Numbered from the stretch's first letter, positions 1-9,562 are shown. The stretch: DNA of 64,000 nucleotides from MWEH01 sp035409945 (GCA_035409945.1 DAONQC010000004.1:148171-212170), one strand, 5' to 3'. Notes: a model not told the origin generated them from the letters alone. Numbers and translations are program-made.

Positions 1-581
1 TCATAATGACCATGCACAGAATAAACTTCATCTTTTGCATCTTGTAAAAAGTTAGTGTATGTTTGGTTTTTATTTATATCGTTTGCGTAAATAGTTTTTA
101 CATCATATGCATCAAATATTGCATCTGCCATATTATAATGGTCTGTATCTGGGTGTGTTACTATCATATAGTCAATAGCGTCTAAACCTACATCTTCTAA
201 ATATGCAAGCATCATAACTTCAACATCTGCTTTAGGATTTGCAGTTGTTCCTGCAACACCTGCATCAATCATCACATCCGTTCCATCAGCAAACCTTATT
301 AGTATAGCATCACCTTGTCCTACATTTATAAAATGTGCTTCAAAAGCTAAATCATCACTAATTGCACTATTTTCTCTAGCGGGTGGAACGTCTGGCTTTT
401 TTAGAAAAGCAAATAGCTCAGGTTTTATAAAGTACAAAGCAACTAATACGCCTACAATTATAACCACAGCAGCTAAAATTAATAGTATTTGTTTTGGTGT
501 CAGTTTTTTAACTACTTTTTCAGCCATCTTAATAGCACTTTTTTGAGTTTTTGACTTTTTAGTTGTCTTCTTTTTAGCCAT
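1..581 (-). CDS. ComEC-C-like metallo-beta-lactamase-fold protein (3' end outside window)
   Basis: About 193 N-terminal residues are visible; the gene runs off the left edge. It opens with a lysine-rich cytoplasmic stretch, then one membrane helix (about residues 32-52), then an extracellular domain that begins FINVGQGDAILIRF and continues with a DAG turn and YMIVTHPDTDHY. The GQGD opening plus the THxDxDH metal-binding motif is typical of the MBL domain found at the C-terminus of ComEC and in stand-alone competence-like hydrolases. The start is ATG at 581, with a GGAGAG ribosome binding site just upstream. Without the ComEC channel domain, a secreted, membrane-tethered phosphodiesterase/nuclease-type hydrolase is the likeliest role (inference); the substrate is unknown. 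It diverges from the MFS gene. Confidence 0.85.
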   Translation of the reverse strand, partial: MAKKKTTKKSKTQKSAIKMAEKVVKKLTPKQILLILAAVVIIVGVLVALYFIKPELFAFLKKPDVPPARENSAISDDLAFEAHFINVGQGDAILIRFADGTDVMIDAGVAGTTANPKADVEVMMLAYLEDVGLDAIDYMIVTHPDTDHYNMADAIFDAYDVKTIYANDINKNQTYTNFLQDAKDEVYSVHGHY

Positions 582-769
582 ACTTCTCTCCTTTAAATTC
601 TTTACAACATTTGCTATACTTCTTAATTGAACGCCATATCTAGTATATCAATATTAGCGATTCTTTCAAAACTTTAATCCATTAAATTTGAACTATTTTT
701 CATACATTATTAAATTCTTAGCAAATTCCAATCGAAATACTATAGTTAGTTTGGTAAATTTAAGTACCA

Positions 770-973
770 AAAAGCCTTAGTACTTTAATTGCTATGAAAA
801 CCGATCTAGCATCGCCTCTATATATCGATAGTTAATTATTGTAAACAAGGCTAGTCTGAAAATTTTGTATCTAAAAGCCATGCCTCCCTATTTGCTATGA
901 CAACTAACTTCTCAACATATCCAGTATATATTAGTACTTAATTATTGTAAACGCGCCTAGTTTAAGTTATAAT
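770..973 (+). repeat. 106-bp tandem duplication carrying the MFS promoter
   Basis: Two diverged copies about 106 bp apart fill the divergent gap (582-1032). Each begins AAAAGCC (near 770 and 876) and shares TTAATTATTGTAAAC (about 832 and 938) followed by a CTAG at similar spacing. The downstream copy holds the intact promoter; in the upstream copy the -10 has become ATTTTG (862-867). Apart from this I see nothing gene-like in the 450-bp gap. Confidence 0.7.
945..973 (+). promoter_or_regulatory. Sigma-A-type promoter of the MFS transporter gene
   Basis: TTGTAA at 945-950, a 17-base spacer, and TATAAT at 968-973. It lies 60 bp upstream of the chosen start codon. Confidence 0.65.
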
Positions 974-1032
974 TACTAAAATAGCACCTTAAATATTTAA
1001 GGATTTTTTTGTTTTTGTTTTTGGAGGAATGG

Positions 1033-2724
1033 ATGAAACTTAATTACCCTAAAACTATTAAAGTGGGCTTTGCGTTTGCCATCATTATGTGCTTTTGGTC
1101 AGCCTACGACTTTGTTGTTCCACTGCTACTAGAAAATGCCTTTGGATTATCAAACGCATTGCGTGGTCTCATAATGGGTCTAGACAACTTGTTATCATTA
1201 TTTTTACTACCTATTTTTGGCAAACTGTCTGATAAGACAAACTCCAAATGGGGAAGACGTACTCCATATATCTTTTTGGGGACTATAGTATCTGTAATTT
1301 TGATGGTTTTTGTTCCAGTAAGTGCAAATAAAGCACTAAAAGAAAGTCTTCAACTAAGAGCAGAGATTACTAACACTTCTGTTGTCGGCTACTCATATAC
1401 CGATCATGAAAACAACACTTATCTTGCAGATTTTGAAAATTTGACTGGAAACATATACTCTTATCTTTATGAACGCGGCATAGAAAACAGTGATTTTTGC
1501 GATCGTCAATATCTAGAAAATAATGGTATCACAAAAGAAAAATATTTAGAAATAGCAAAAAACGGCATTACTGGCATAGATGAAAAAGGGAAATTACAAC
1601 TAACTGATGATTATAAAAAATTCGTAAGCACTGGTATTAATAACTATGCAAGTACGCAAGTATTTGAAAAAGTCACTAAAAATAACATGGGGTCACTCAT
1701 TGCATATATGATAATTTTACTTCTAGTGCTAATTGCAATGGCAACATTTAGATCCCCTGCTGTTGCGTTGATGCCAGATGTAACGCCTAAACCGCTTCGC
1801 TCTCAAGCAAACGCAATTATCAGCCTGTGTGGAGGTATCGGAGGAGCTATTTCCTTTATCATATACACGGTAGCATTGATGATTAATCCTACCGCATATA
1901 TTGCTATATTCGCAGCCACTGGCGGTGCTATGTTACTGCTACTAATAGGATTTTTATTCTTAGTAAATGAACCAAAACTGGTCAAAGAATGTGAAGCTGC
2001 TTGCATTGAATATGGAATAACTGATGAAGAGGAAGAAGATGCAGACACTGTCGAGGGAGATACAATAAAAACACCGGAAGAGTTAAAGAAAGAGAAAACA
2101 TCAAAAATGATTTCTTTCTTCCTAATTCTAGCCTCAATTTTCATGTGGTTTATGGGCTACAATGCGGTTTCTTCAAATCTTTCAATATTTACCACAAAAA
2201 CACTGAACTTAGCACCTGGAATTGCTGGTGTTGTCACAGGTATTAGCATGGGTATTTCTGCTCTTGCTTTCATCCCTGTTGGAATGCTAGCAGTTAAGAT
2301 AGGAAGACGCAAAACAATTATCTTAGGTTTTGCCTTGGCTATTCTATCATTTGTTCTGATATACTTTTTTGCATCATATACCAGTTCATATGCGATATAT
2401 CTATTTGTTATATTCTATCTAATTGCTGGTTTTGGACTTATCATTGCAAATGTTAATACCTTCCCAATGGTAGTTGAGCTATCAGATGCCAAAAATGTTG
2501 GAAAGTATACTGGTTACTACTATGCAGCAACAATGAGCGCTCAGGCTGTAACCCCCTACTTTGCTGGGCTTATTATGGATCGCTGGGGAGCAAAGAATCT
2601 ATTCCTATATTCAGCCATATGCGTAGTTGTATCAATAGTATTAATGTACTTTGTCAAACACGGTGATAGTAAAGCTCCACCTCCTGAAAAGAAATTTGAA
2701 TTAATTGGTGCTGGCGATGACTAA
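1033..2724 (+). CDS. MFS transporter, SLC45/sugar-cation symporter-like
   Basis: A twelve-helix major facilitator of about 563 residues. The loop motif GKLSDKTNSKWGRRTPYI after TM2 and the RSPAVALMPDVTPKPLRSQAN segment before TM5 are typical of the SLC45/GPH-like sugar transporter branch. The start is ATG at 1033, because GGAGG (1023-1027) lies five bases upstream; the longer reading begins with a TTG and has no ribosome binding site. An insert of about 130 mostly polar residues, roughly residues 98-230, replaces the usual short loop between two helices and would lie outside the cell. A second acidic insert (EEEEDADTVEGD) sits in the central cytoplasmic loop. Substrate unknown, probably a sugar or glycoside. 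It ends at a strong terminator and appears monocistronic. Confidence 0.85.
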   Translation: MKLNYPKTIKVGFAFAIIMCFWSAYDFVVPLLLENAFGLSNALRGLIMGLDNLLSLFLLPIFGKLSDKTNSKWGRRTPYIFLGTIVSVILMVFVPVSANKALKESLQLRAEITNTSVVGYSYTDHENNTYLADFENLTGNIYSYLYERGIENSDFCDRQYLENNGITKEKYLEIAKNGITGIDEKGKLQLTDDYKKFVSTGINNYASTQVFEKVTKNNMGSLIAYMIILLLVLIAMATFRSPAVALMPDVTPKPLRSQANAIISLCGGIGGAISFIIYTVALMINPTAYIAIFAATGGAMLLLLIGFLFLVNEPKLVKECEAACIEYGITDEEEEDADTVEGDTIKTPEELKKEKTSKMISFFLILASIFMWFMGYNAVSSNLSIFTTKTLNLAPGIAGVVTGISMGISALAFIPVGMLAVKIGRRKTIILGFALAILSFVLIYFFASYTSSYAIYLFVIFYLIAGFGLIIANVNTFPMVVELSDAKNVGKYTGYYYAATMSAQAVTPYFAGLIMDRWGAKNLFLYSAICVVVSIVLMYFVKHGDSKAPPPEKKFELIGAGDD

Positions 2725-2749
2725 ACCATAACCACCCAAAACTAACACG

Positions 2750-2777
2750 AGCATCTCTTTAACGGAGATGCTTTTTA
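2750..2777 (+). terminator. Intrinsic terminator of the MFS gene
   Basis: Stem AGCATCTC (2750-2757) / GAGATGCT (2765-2772) followed by a T run. It lies 26 bp after the stop codon. Confidence 0.9.
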
Positions 2778-2982
2778 GTGGCCTTCTTTTTGGTTATGGC
2801 AGATATTATTGTAGCATATAGTTTTCTATGTCTGACATTTAATGAAAACCTCGTAATACGCTCAATAAAAGCCATAATATCAAGGTCTTGCTGAAGAGGT
2901 AAGAATCTACTACTATCACTTCCACACCACCTCTACGTTGAACGAAAAGCTTTACAATGCACTTACGGCATATATAGACAAT

Positions 2983-3007
2983 AAAAAAGCGAGGAATTTG
3001 CCTCGCT
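2983..3007 (-). terminator. Intrinsic terminator of the lipoprotein gene
   Basis: On the minus strand, stem GCGAGG/CCTCGC with loop CAAATT, followed by six Ts. It ends the leftward gene at 3044. The rest of the gap 2725-3043 holds only this and the convergent MFS terminator. Confidence 0.85.
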
Positions 3008-3043
3008 CTTTGAATATTATTGATGTCATTTACCAAAATATTA

Positions 3044-3898
3044 TTATTTGATTGTTGCTGATTTTAGTACATACTTAATATCATTTTCAAGTATTAAAGT
3101 TGGGATTCTTTTACTTCTATTTGAAACAGTTGTAAGGTCACCACTCAATTCTATTTCTTTGGTGTAGAAAACAGCAATACTTTTCCCTTTTGGAGTAGAA
3201 TCTCTAGAGTATGTCACTGCTATGATACTATCACCTGTTCGTGGAGTAGATGCCCCAGTTGAATCTATATAATTAAATGTTCCAGACCTTCCTTCTGTTG
3301 AAGTTGCTGCTACTATTTTTTCTTTTGCTCCAGTTTGAGGATCAATTAGTGTATATGTAGTTGAATACCCACCCTCAAGCTCATAACATCTAGTTACAAA
3401 ATACATTAGCTCATTATCCATAAAGCCACTCTTAATCCTTACTGTCTTTTCCTTCTCGCCATTATATGAATAAACATATTTTTTGCCATCGTACCTTGCC
3501 TTAAGAGTGTAGTTCTTATTGCCATATTTTACTTCTTTATAGCTAGCGGCAGGGACGAATCCATTAAGTATAGATTCAGAATACATAATAATATTGCCCA
3601 CAGTGTCTTTTGCTGTTTGTACTACTCTTGCTCCTTTTGTTGTTGAGGATGAAACTTTAACTTTTTCTCCTGGAAATTTGGATAGTTCGTGTTCGCCTGC
3701 TTCTAATTTAGTAGTTTTAACTTCTAAAGTTCCAAGAAACTCATCTTTATCTGACAACATCTCGTACACCAAAATTTCCTCATTTGCCCAAGGAACACCA
3801 GGTAATTTTTTATCTCCACCACAACCAGCTAGTACTACTCCTAGCACGGATGCAATCATTATAACTAATACAATTAATACTACTTTTCTTTTCATCAT
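3044..3898 (-). CDS. Lipoprotein of unknown function
   Basis: A 284-residue protein that I do not recognise. The N-terminus MKRKVVLIVLVIMIASVLG followed by LAGC is a clear lipoprotein signal peptide, with the lipidated Cys at about position 26. The mature part is mostly predicted beta strand, with many Thr/Ser/Tyr residues and several YNGEKEK- or KYGNKNY-like turns, which suggests a secreted beta-rich fold. Two adjacent ATG codons (3898 and 3895) follow a weak AGGAAA ribosome binding site. It lies 159 bp downstream of the nucleoside permease gene on the same strand and has its own terminator. It could be co-transcribed with the transporter, but no shared function can be read from it. Confidence 0.8.
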   Translation of the reverse strand: MMKRKVVLIVLVIMIASVLGVVLAGCGGDKKLPGVPWANEEILVYEMLSDKDEFLGTLEVKTTKLEAGEHELSKFPGEKVKVSSSTTKGARVVQTAKDTVGNIIMYSESILNGFVPAASYKEVKYGNKNYTLKARYDGKKYVYSYNGEKEKTVRIKSGFMDNELMYFVTRCYELEGGYSTTYTLIDPQTGAKEKIVAATSTEGRSGTFNYIDSTGASTPRTGDSIIAVTYSRDSTPKGKSIAVFYTKEIELSGDLTTVSNRSKRIPTLILENDIKYVLKSATIK

Positions 3899-4057
3899 AT
3901 GTTTCCTAAATTTAATTATACAGTTTTTTCATTATACACTAAAAACAAACTAATGTCCTTTAATCTTATACGCAACAAAGAAATAATACCTAATACTTAA
4001 CTTTGCAATTAACCAGCGCACTAACAAGAAAGCCCTAGTAAATACTCTTTTATATCG

Positions 4058-5005
4058 TCACCTATCTTCTCTAAAATATGGTAATCCCAGCGCACTCGGC
4101 GGTTGAGTTTCACGTTTTCTAAAGAAGGATATTATTATAAGAACAAGCGCTGTAACGAGATATGGAATTATCTTTAATAGTTCTTTTGTTGCAAAAGTTA
4201 TACCTGTTATGTAGTTAGGCATTATGTATAACAAGCCGAATATAAAGGATCCAAATATGCTGATATTAGGCTTCCAAAGCGAGAATATAACAAGGGAGAC
4301 AGAAAGCCAGCCAAGTGCTTCTATAACATACTCTAAAGAACCTCTTGTACAGTCTAATAAATAAAAAGCTCCACCGATTCCTGATATTGCAGCACCTAGT
4401 ATACAAGCAACATATTTATATTTATTAACATTAATTCCAGATGCATCCGCAACTGCAGGGTTTTCACCAATAGCAGTAAGAGATAGACCAGTTCTAGTCT
4501 TCTTAAGTATAATGGCAACTATAATTGCTATTATAACTCCTAGATAAACAAGTGTACCATGTGATAGAAAAATAGTTGAAAATCCATCATTTCCAACTTG
4601 CCCAAACATAGGTTCAGTAAAGAACTTACTTGCCTTATAAAATGTTGTAGCTGTCCTTCCCATTTTAGCTCCCCAGAAACCTAATACTCCAGCCCCAAAG
4701 GTTGTTAAAGTAAGACCAGTAACATTTTGATTACACCTAAGTGTTATTGTGAATAAACCATATAAACCACCTGCGAGACCACCAAATATCATGGCAAACA
4801 ATACACCCATTAATATAACTAAAAACTTACTTCCGCTCGCCACTGCCATATTTGCGCCAATGCAGCCCCCAACCGCGCCAATACACATAATGCCCGGTAT
4901 TCCTAAATTCAAATGTCCTGACTTTTCAATAATTATCTCACCAGTAGAGCCATAGAGAAAGACTGCACCAAATCTAATAGCTTGAGTTACAATTGTTACA
5001 AACAT
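4058..5005 (-). CDS. BMP-type nucleoside ABC transporter permease (second)
   Basis: A 315-residue integral membrane protein with about eight to nine helices. The N-terminal GEIIIEKSGHLNLGIPGIM and the LSLTAIGENPAVADASGIN segment (the coupling-helix region) are hallmarks of the BPD_transp_2 permeases that work with BMP-family lipoproteins, such as B. subtilis NupQ. The start, ATG at 5005, directly follows the TAG stop of the upstream permease and is preceded by GGAGGAGG inside that gene's end, so translation should be coupled. It is the last gene of the uptake operon and forms the membrane channel with the first permease. Confidence 0.93.
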   Translation of the reverse strand: MFVTIVTQAIRFGAVFLYGSTGEIIIEKSGHLNLGIPGIMCIGAVGGCIGANMAVASGSKFLVILMGVLFAMIFGGLAGGLYGLFTITLRCNQNVTGLTLTTFGAGVLGFWGAKMGRTATTFYKASKFFTEPMFGQVGNDGFSTIFLSHGTLVYLGVIIAIIVAIILKKTRTGLSLTAIGENPAVADASGINVNKYKYVACILGAAISGIGGAFYLLDCTRGSLEYVIEALGWLSVSLVIFSLWKPNISIFGSFIFGLLYIMPNYITGITFATKELLKIIPYLVTALVLIIISFFRKRETQPPSALGLPYFREDR

Positions 5006-6178
5006 CTATGCCTCCTCCTTAGTTATCGTATTATCATTGGAATGAGTAGACACTAAAACTTCAACAGTTTTATCAAAATCCCCCAACTCATTGTTAGTGT
5101 TCAATCTTTTTTTACTTCTAAATACAATTTTATAATTTATGAAAAACTCAGTGGATATTATGAAGAAAAAGAATATACCAGTCATCACTTGAGGATATGA
5201 CATTCCTAACCTTGCATAGTTGCCCACTTGAGAAGCACCCTTGTCAATAAAAACAACTAAAAACGAAGTTAATGCCATAGCAAATGGGTTAAATTGAGCA
5301 AGCCAGGACACTAAAACTCCAGTAAACCCTCTCCCAGATACCGTTGCACTTCCTAGCGCATGATTTGTACTACTTACGAGTAAAAATCCTATTGTGCCAC
5401 AAAGAAATCCACATAAAACCAGCGTTCTCACTATAACCCCTTTGGTATTTAAGCCAATGTATTGCGAAGTTTTTTCACTTTCGCCTACCACAGTTAGTTC
5501 GTACCCATGTTTGCTAAATTTAAGATATATCCACATAAGAACTGTGATTATAATAGCTATAATAACAACAAGTAAATATGACATATCTACGCTTGATAAT
5601 GTAATTATGCCTTTATCAAACATTAAAATACCTGTACTTGTAGGGATTACACTTTTAATAAAAAATTCAACCAAACATATTGCTATGTAGTTCATCATAA
5701 GTGTTAGTAACGTCTCGTTCGTATTCCATTTTGCTTTAAAAATAGCAGGGATAGCTGCCCAAGTAATGCTAAATACTAAAGCTAGTAATAATGATACAAA
5801 TATCGTTAGGCCGTCAGGATACTTACCCCCCATAAAGTAAACAATTATGCCACAGCCAAGTGCTCCCATGAGAATTTGCCCTTCTCCGCCTATATTCCAA
5901 AATCTCATTTTAAAACACGGAGTAACAGCTAATGCAACAAGTAATAAAACACCAGTTTCATAAAATAAAACCATAGTCGTCTTAGAATTTCCAAAAGTTC
6001 CGTCAATAAGATATTTAAAGAAGAAACCCATTGACTTTTCTGTCAAAATAGCAGAAACTATCGCACAGACCAGTATGGATAAAACAAATGCACCTATCCG
6101 AATAGCCCAGGCATACACTTTCTTCACTTCCGTACGTTTAGTTAAATGAAACAGAGGTTCTCGCTTAGTTTTAAACAT
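5006..6178 (-). CDS. BMP-type nucleoside ABC transporter permease (first)
   Basis: A 390-residue membrane protein of the same BPD_transp_2 class (NupP/YufP-like). It contains MRFWNIGGEGQILMGALG and LTVVGESEKTSQYIGLN, the permease signatures that face the ATPase. The longest reading frame would start inside the ATPase gene. I place the start at ATG 6178, where GGAGGG lies about five bases upstream, giving an 8-base overlap with the ATPase stop (6171). About 40 basic residues precede the first helix. It should pair with the next gene to form the pore of a purine-nucleoside importer. Confidence 0.92.
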   Translation of the reverse strand: MFKTKREPLFHLTKRTEVKKVYAWAIRIGAFVLSILVCAIVSAILTEKSMGFFFKYLIDGTFGNSKTTMVLFYETGVLLLVALAVTPCFKMRFWNIGGEGQILMGALGCGIIVYFMGGKYPDGLTIFVSLLLALVFSITWAAIPAIFKAKWNTNETLLTLMMNYIAICLVEFFIKSVIPTSTGILMFDKGIITLSSVDMSYLLVVIIAIIITVLMWIYLKFSKHGYELTVVGESEKTSQYIGLNTKGVIVRTLVLCGFLCGTIGFLLVSSTNHALGSATVSGRGFTGVLVSWLAQFNPFAMALTSFLVVFIDKGASQVGNYARLGMSYPQVMTGIFFFFIISTEFFINYKIVFRSKKRLNTNNELGDFDKTVEVLVSTHSNDNTITKEEA

Positions 6179-8018
6179 TTGTTCCCTCCTCGTGAGTTTC
6201 CATTTTAACTGCTGAGTCCTTTCCATATGTCTCCACAGTTTCATCAAATGTTTCAATCTCTTTAGGATTACTTGTCATAAGCATTCCAAGCTTTTCTTTG
6301 GTGGTTATCCTTGCATCCACAATACCGCTTACCTTACCTGATGAAATCACCATAATTCTATCAGAAAGTCCTAACAAAACATCTAAGTCTTCGCCTACAA
6401 AAATAACAGCCACACCTTTTTCTTTTTGTTTATTAAGCAAATTATATATCGTATACGAGGAGTTAATATCTAATCCTCTAACGGGGTAAGCAGCCATTAT
6501 AACCGTTGGTGCTGAAGATATTTCTCTCCCTACTAGTATTTTTTGCACATTTCCGCCCGAAAGGCGTCTTACAGGCGTTTTAATATCTTTTGTTACTACT
6601 TCTAGTTCTTCTACTATAGTTTTTGCTAACTTGCCTGGTGTTTTTCTATCTAAAAATATAGAGTGCCCTTTGCTATACGACCTAAGCATCATGTTGTCAG
6701 TTAAATCCATGTTGCCAACAAGCCCCATTCCAAGCCTATCCTCTGGCACGAATGATAATCTGACTCCTAAATCCTTGATCTGGGTTGGTGTTTTAGACCT
6801 TAAGTCAACTATTTTTTCAGTTTCTGGTTCATAGTACTGTATAACACCTTGTTCTATCTTTTGAAGTCCCGCTATAGCTTCTAAAAGCTCTCTTTGACCA
6901 CTTCCAGATATCCCTGCGATTCCTAAAATCTCTCCTGAATTAACATTAAATGATACATTATCTAAAGCAAGAACGCCCATACGAGTACGACATGTAAGAC
7001 CTTGAATTTCCAACCTTCTCTGCACATTTTTTGGAATGGTTCTTCCCATATCAAGTTCTACCTTTGCACCAACCATCATCTCTGTTAACTGGGTTTCATT
7101 AGTTTCAGAAGTATTTACAGTGCCTACAAGCTCTCCTTTTCTTAAAACTGAAACCCTATCAGAAATTGCCATAACTTCATTTAGTTTATGAGTTATTATA
7201 ATGATAGACTTTCCGCTATCTCTCATGCTTCGCAATACATCGAATAGTTTTTCAATTTCCTGTGGTGTTAAAACCGCTGTGGGCTCATCTAAAATTAAAA
7301 TATCCGCACCACGATATAATACTTTTATAATCTCGACTGTCTGTTTTTCACTAACAGACATATCGTATATTTTCTTATTTACATCTATCTCAAAACCATA
7401 CTCGTCAGCAAATGCTTGAATCTTTTTTATTCTGCCTTTTGAAAGCCAGTTAAACTTTATTTTGTGCCAAAGGCGTTTAAGTGGTAAAGAAGCGATTTTT
7501 AAGTTCATAACAAACTTTTTCCATTTTATATCGTCCGTAAATTTTTTCTTAGTTACTTCTTTATCAGCATTTTGCTCATTTTCTTGATTTTGATTTGTTT
7601 CTGATAGTTTTTTATCTTCTACTATCATCCTAGCCTTTTCTTCTCTTAATTTAGCTAGTTTGTCTCCATAATTAAATGTTGGTTCTGTTTCACCTAGGAT
7701 AATGTTATCAGCAGCAGTAAATAGGTCGATCAACTTAAAATGCTGATGAACCATTCCTATTTTGTTATGATAAGCGTCTATTGGAGATTTAATAACAACT
7801 TCTTTACCATTGACAAGAATTTGACCTTTATCTGGATAATATATACCTGCAAGCATGTTCATGAGCGAAGTTTTGCCACTGCCATTTTCACCAAGAAGAG
7901 ATAGTATTTCACCTTTTCTAATAGATAGATTCACATCGTTATTAGCAACCACAGAACCAAATGTCTTGGTTACTCCTATCATTTCTATTGCATTTACATA
8001 ATTATTATCCATAGCCAT
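6171..8018 (-). CDS. Nucleoside ABC transporter ATPase with two nucleotide-binding domains
   Basis: A 615-residue tandem ATPase of the NupO/YufO type. Domain 1 has Walker A GENGSGKT (43-50), a Q-loop HQH, signature SVSEKQ (221-226) and Walker B LILDEP (241-246). Domain 2 has the degenerate Walker A GISGSGQREL and signature LSGGN, with MAAYPVRGLD in place of Walker B, as usual in sugar/nucleoside double ATPases. The family is usually near 510 residues. The excess is a Lys/Glu-rich insert of about 85 residues (about 113-197), placed in the helical subdomain of domain 1 before the signature. The start has no good ribosome binding site; ATG codons at 8018 and 8012 are both possible. Confidence 0.93.
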   Translation of the reverse strand: MAMDNNYVNAIEMIGVTKTFGSVVANNDVNLSIRKGEILSLLGENGSGKTSLMNMLAGIYYPDKGQILVNGKEVVIKSPIDAYHNKIGMVHQHFKLIDLFTAADNIILGETEPTFNYGDKLAKLREEKARMIVEDKKLSETNQNQENEQNADKEVTKKKFTDDIKWKKFVMNLKIASLPLKRLWHKIKFNWLSKGRIKKIQAFADEYGFEIDVNKKIYDMSVSEKQTVEIIKVLYRGADILILDEPTAVLTPQEIEKLFDVLRSMRDSGKSIIIITHKLNEVMAISDRVSVLRKGELVGTVNTSETNETQLTEMMVGAKVELDMGRTIPKNVQRRLEIQGLTCRTRMGVLALDNVSFNVNSGEILGIAGISGSGQRELLEAIAGLQKIEQGVIQYYEPETEKIVDLRSKTPTQIKDLGVRLSFVPEDRLGMGLVGNMDLTDNMMLRSYSKGHSIFLDRKTPGKLAKTIVEELEVVTKDIKTPVRRLSGGNVQKILVGREISSAPTVIMAAYPVRGLDINSSYTIYNLLNKQKEKGVAVIFVGEDLDVLLGLSDRIMVISSGKVSGIVDARITTKEKLGMLMTSNPKEIETFDETVETYGKDSAVKMETHEEGTNV

Positions 8019-8109
8019 TCTAAATTATCACTGATTTGTTAAACAAAACTATGAGTCTATTTTAATAGGCCCATAGCAAAAACTTATTATTTATTTTTCT
8101 TTTATACCT

Positions 8110-8135
8110 GCACCTTACCTATTACAGTAAGGTGC
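8110..8135 (-). other. Stem-loop between BMP lipoprotein and ATPase genes
   Basis: A nine-base perfect inverted repeat, GCACCTTAC (8110-8118) / GTAAGGTGC (8127-8135), with an eight-base loop and no T run after it. In binding-protein operons such a hairpin often stabilises the upstream message so that more binding protein than ATPase is made (inference). Confidence 0.6.
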
Positions 8136-8178
8136 AAATATTTTCATTTAGACACCAATTTAGTGTTATATATTAATA

Positions 8179-9471
8179 CTAAAACTTTGTGTTTAATAAT
8201 GTTATGCCGTCGATTGTTACATCAAAGTATGGTGCTGAACGGAAAACTGATTCTTGGAAATAACCATCTTCATGTATTACTTCAGTATCTGGAGTGAAGG
8301 CTTCGTCACTATGGACATCAGCTAAATATGACTCCATTTTTATACTTTGACCTTCTTTGTTTTTGTATGTAAATTTATTTGTATCAAACACATGGATTTC
8401 CCCAGAAACAAGTTTGCCACGGATTTCCACTATCTTTTCCACGGTTCCTTTCGCCATTGCTTTTGCGCCAAGATTTGTTAGCTTAACGCCACCATTCTCA
8501 ATTGTTCCAACCCAGTCATGAGCCACTGCTTCTCCTTTAATAACTTGTGAAAGTACATAGTTATAGTATGGGGACCAGTCAATTCTTGAGGATATTATAA
8601 AGGTGTTTGGGCATGCATTAACTGTTGAGCCATTATATGATACATTGGGGACTCCCTTCTCTTCGCAAGCATTGGGTGCACCCATTGAGTCAGCGTGCTG
8701 ACTTATTAATTTACATCCTCTTCCAATAAGTTGATTTGCTGCTTCTCTTTCCATTGTTTCATCATACCAACTTCCTGTAAATGTTACTTCCATTGTTGCT
8801 GAGGGACAAATAGATCTTGCTCCAAGGAAAAATGATGTATATCCAGAAATAACTTCTGCATAGGTCCAAGCTCCAACATAGCCAATTTTAGCTTCAGCTG
8901 CGGTAAATTGTCCAGCAGCGATCATTTCATTTAATTTCATACCAGCTGCAACACCAGCTAAATAACGACCTTCATAAATGGAGGCAAATGCGTTTGCATA
9001 GTTTGCTACGCCTTCGGTATGAGCCCTAGTTCCTGTTGCATGACAAAATTGAACATTAGGACGTTGTTTTGCAGCGTTAATCATATGTGGTTCATGTCCA
9101 AAGCTATCTGCAAATATTACATTACAACCAGCATCTGCTAATTCTATGGCCTTATTGTAACAAGCAATAGACTCATCTACTCCCGTTGCAATTATAACTT
9201 GCTCATTTGAAAGACCAAATAATTTTTGTGTTTCATGCATAGCGTCGATGAAGTTCTTATCATATGTGCTATTCTCATCATGTAGACAAATCAATCCAAC
9301 TTTAAAGCCTGCTGGTGGCGCCTTCGTTGTGTATTGGTTATAAGGCGGTAATTCCACTTCGTTAGAAACCACATCTTCTTCCTTGTCCTTACATGCAACC
9401 GCGGCTACCATTACTGATAGTGCTAAAGCAACGACTAAAATCAATGCTAATACTTTAAAATTCTTTTTCAT
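8179..9471 (-). CDS. BMP family purine-nucleoside-binding lipoprotein
   Basis: A 430-residue lipoprotein. The signal is MKKNFKVLALILVVALALS with the lipidated cysteine in AAVAC (about residue 27). The mature domain shows the BMP/Med family pattern: KVGLICLHDENSTYDKNF, ANAFASIYEGRYLAGVAAG, KIGYVGAWTYAEVISGYTSFFLGARS and LISQHADSMGAPNACEEKG. It is the substrate-binding receptor of the downstream ATPase and permeases. A strong GGAGG sits eight bases before the start. It lies 91 bp after xpt, which supports a purine nucleoside or nucleobase as ligand. The C-terminal extension after the usual BMP end, about 60 residues, is somewhat long. Confidence 0.93.
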   Translation of the reverse strand: MKKNFKVLALILVVALALSVMVAAVACKDKEEDVVSNEVELPPYNQYTTKAPPAGFKVGLICLHDENSTYDKNFIDAMHETQKLFGLSNEQVIIATGVDESIACYNKAIELADAGCNVIFADSFGHEPHMINAAKQRPNVQFCHATGTRAHTEGVANYANAFASIYEGRYLAGVAAGMKLNEMIAAGQFTAAEAKIGYVGAWTYAEVISGYTSFFLGARSICPSATMEVTFTGSWYDETMEREAANQLIGRGCKLISQHADSMGAPNACEEKGVPNVSYNGSTVNACPNTFIISSRIDWSPYYNYVLSQVIKGEAVAHDWVGTIENGGVKLTNLGAKAMAKGTVEKIVEIRGKLVSGEIHVFDTNKFTYKNKEGQSIKMESYLADVHSDEAFTPDTEVIHEDGYFQESVFRSAPYFDVTIDGITLLNTKF

Positions 9472-9562
9472 TCCTTTTCAACCTCCATATATATTTTGCC
9501 TTTCGGCTGGATTCCATATATTATTGTTTTCCCTCTACGGTCGGTATTTATAATGTTTGTGT

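Noticed and set aside
2839..3036. Leftward 65-codon open frame beside the lipoprotein gene
   Set aside because: It spans the lipoprotein's terminator, has no ribosome binding site and no recognisable sequence.
6178..6256. Longer N-terminus for the first permease
   Set aside because: It would lie inside the ATPase gene; a strong ribosome binding site supports the start at 6178.
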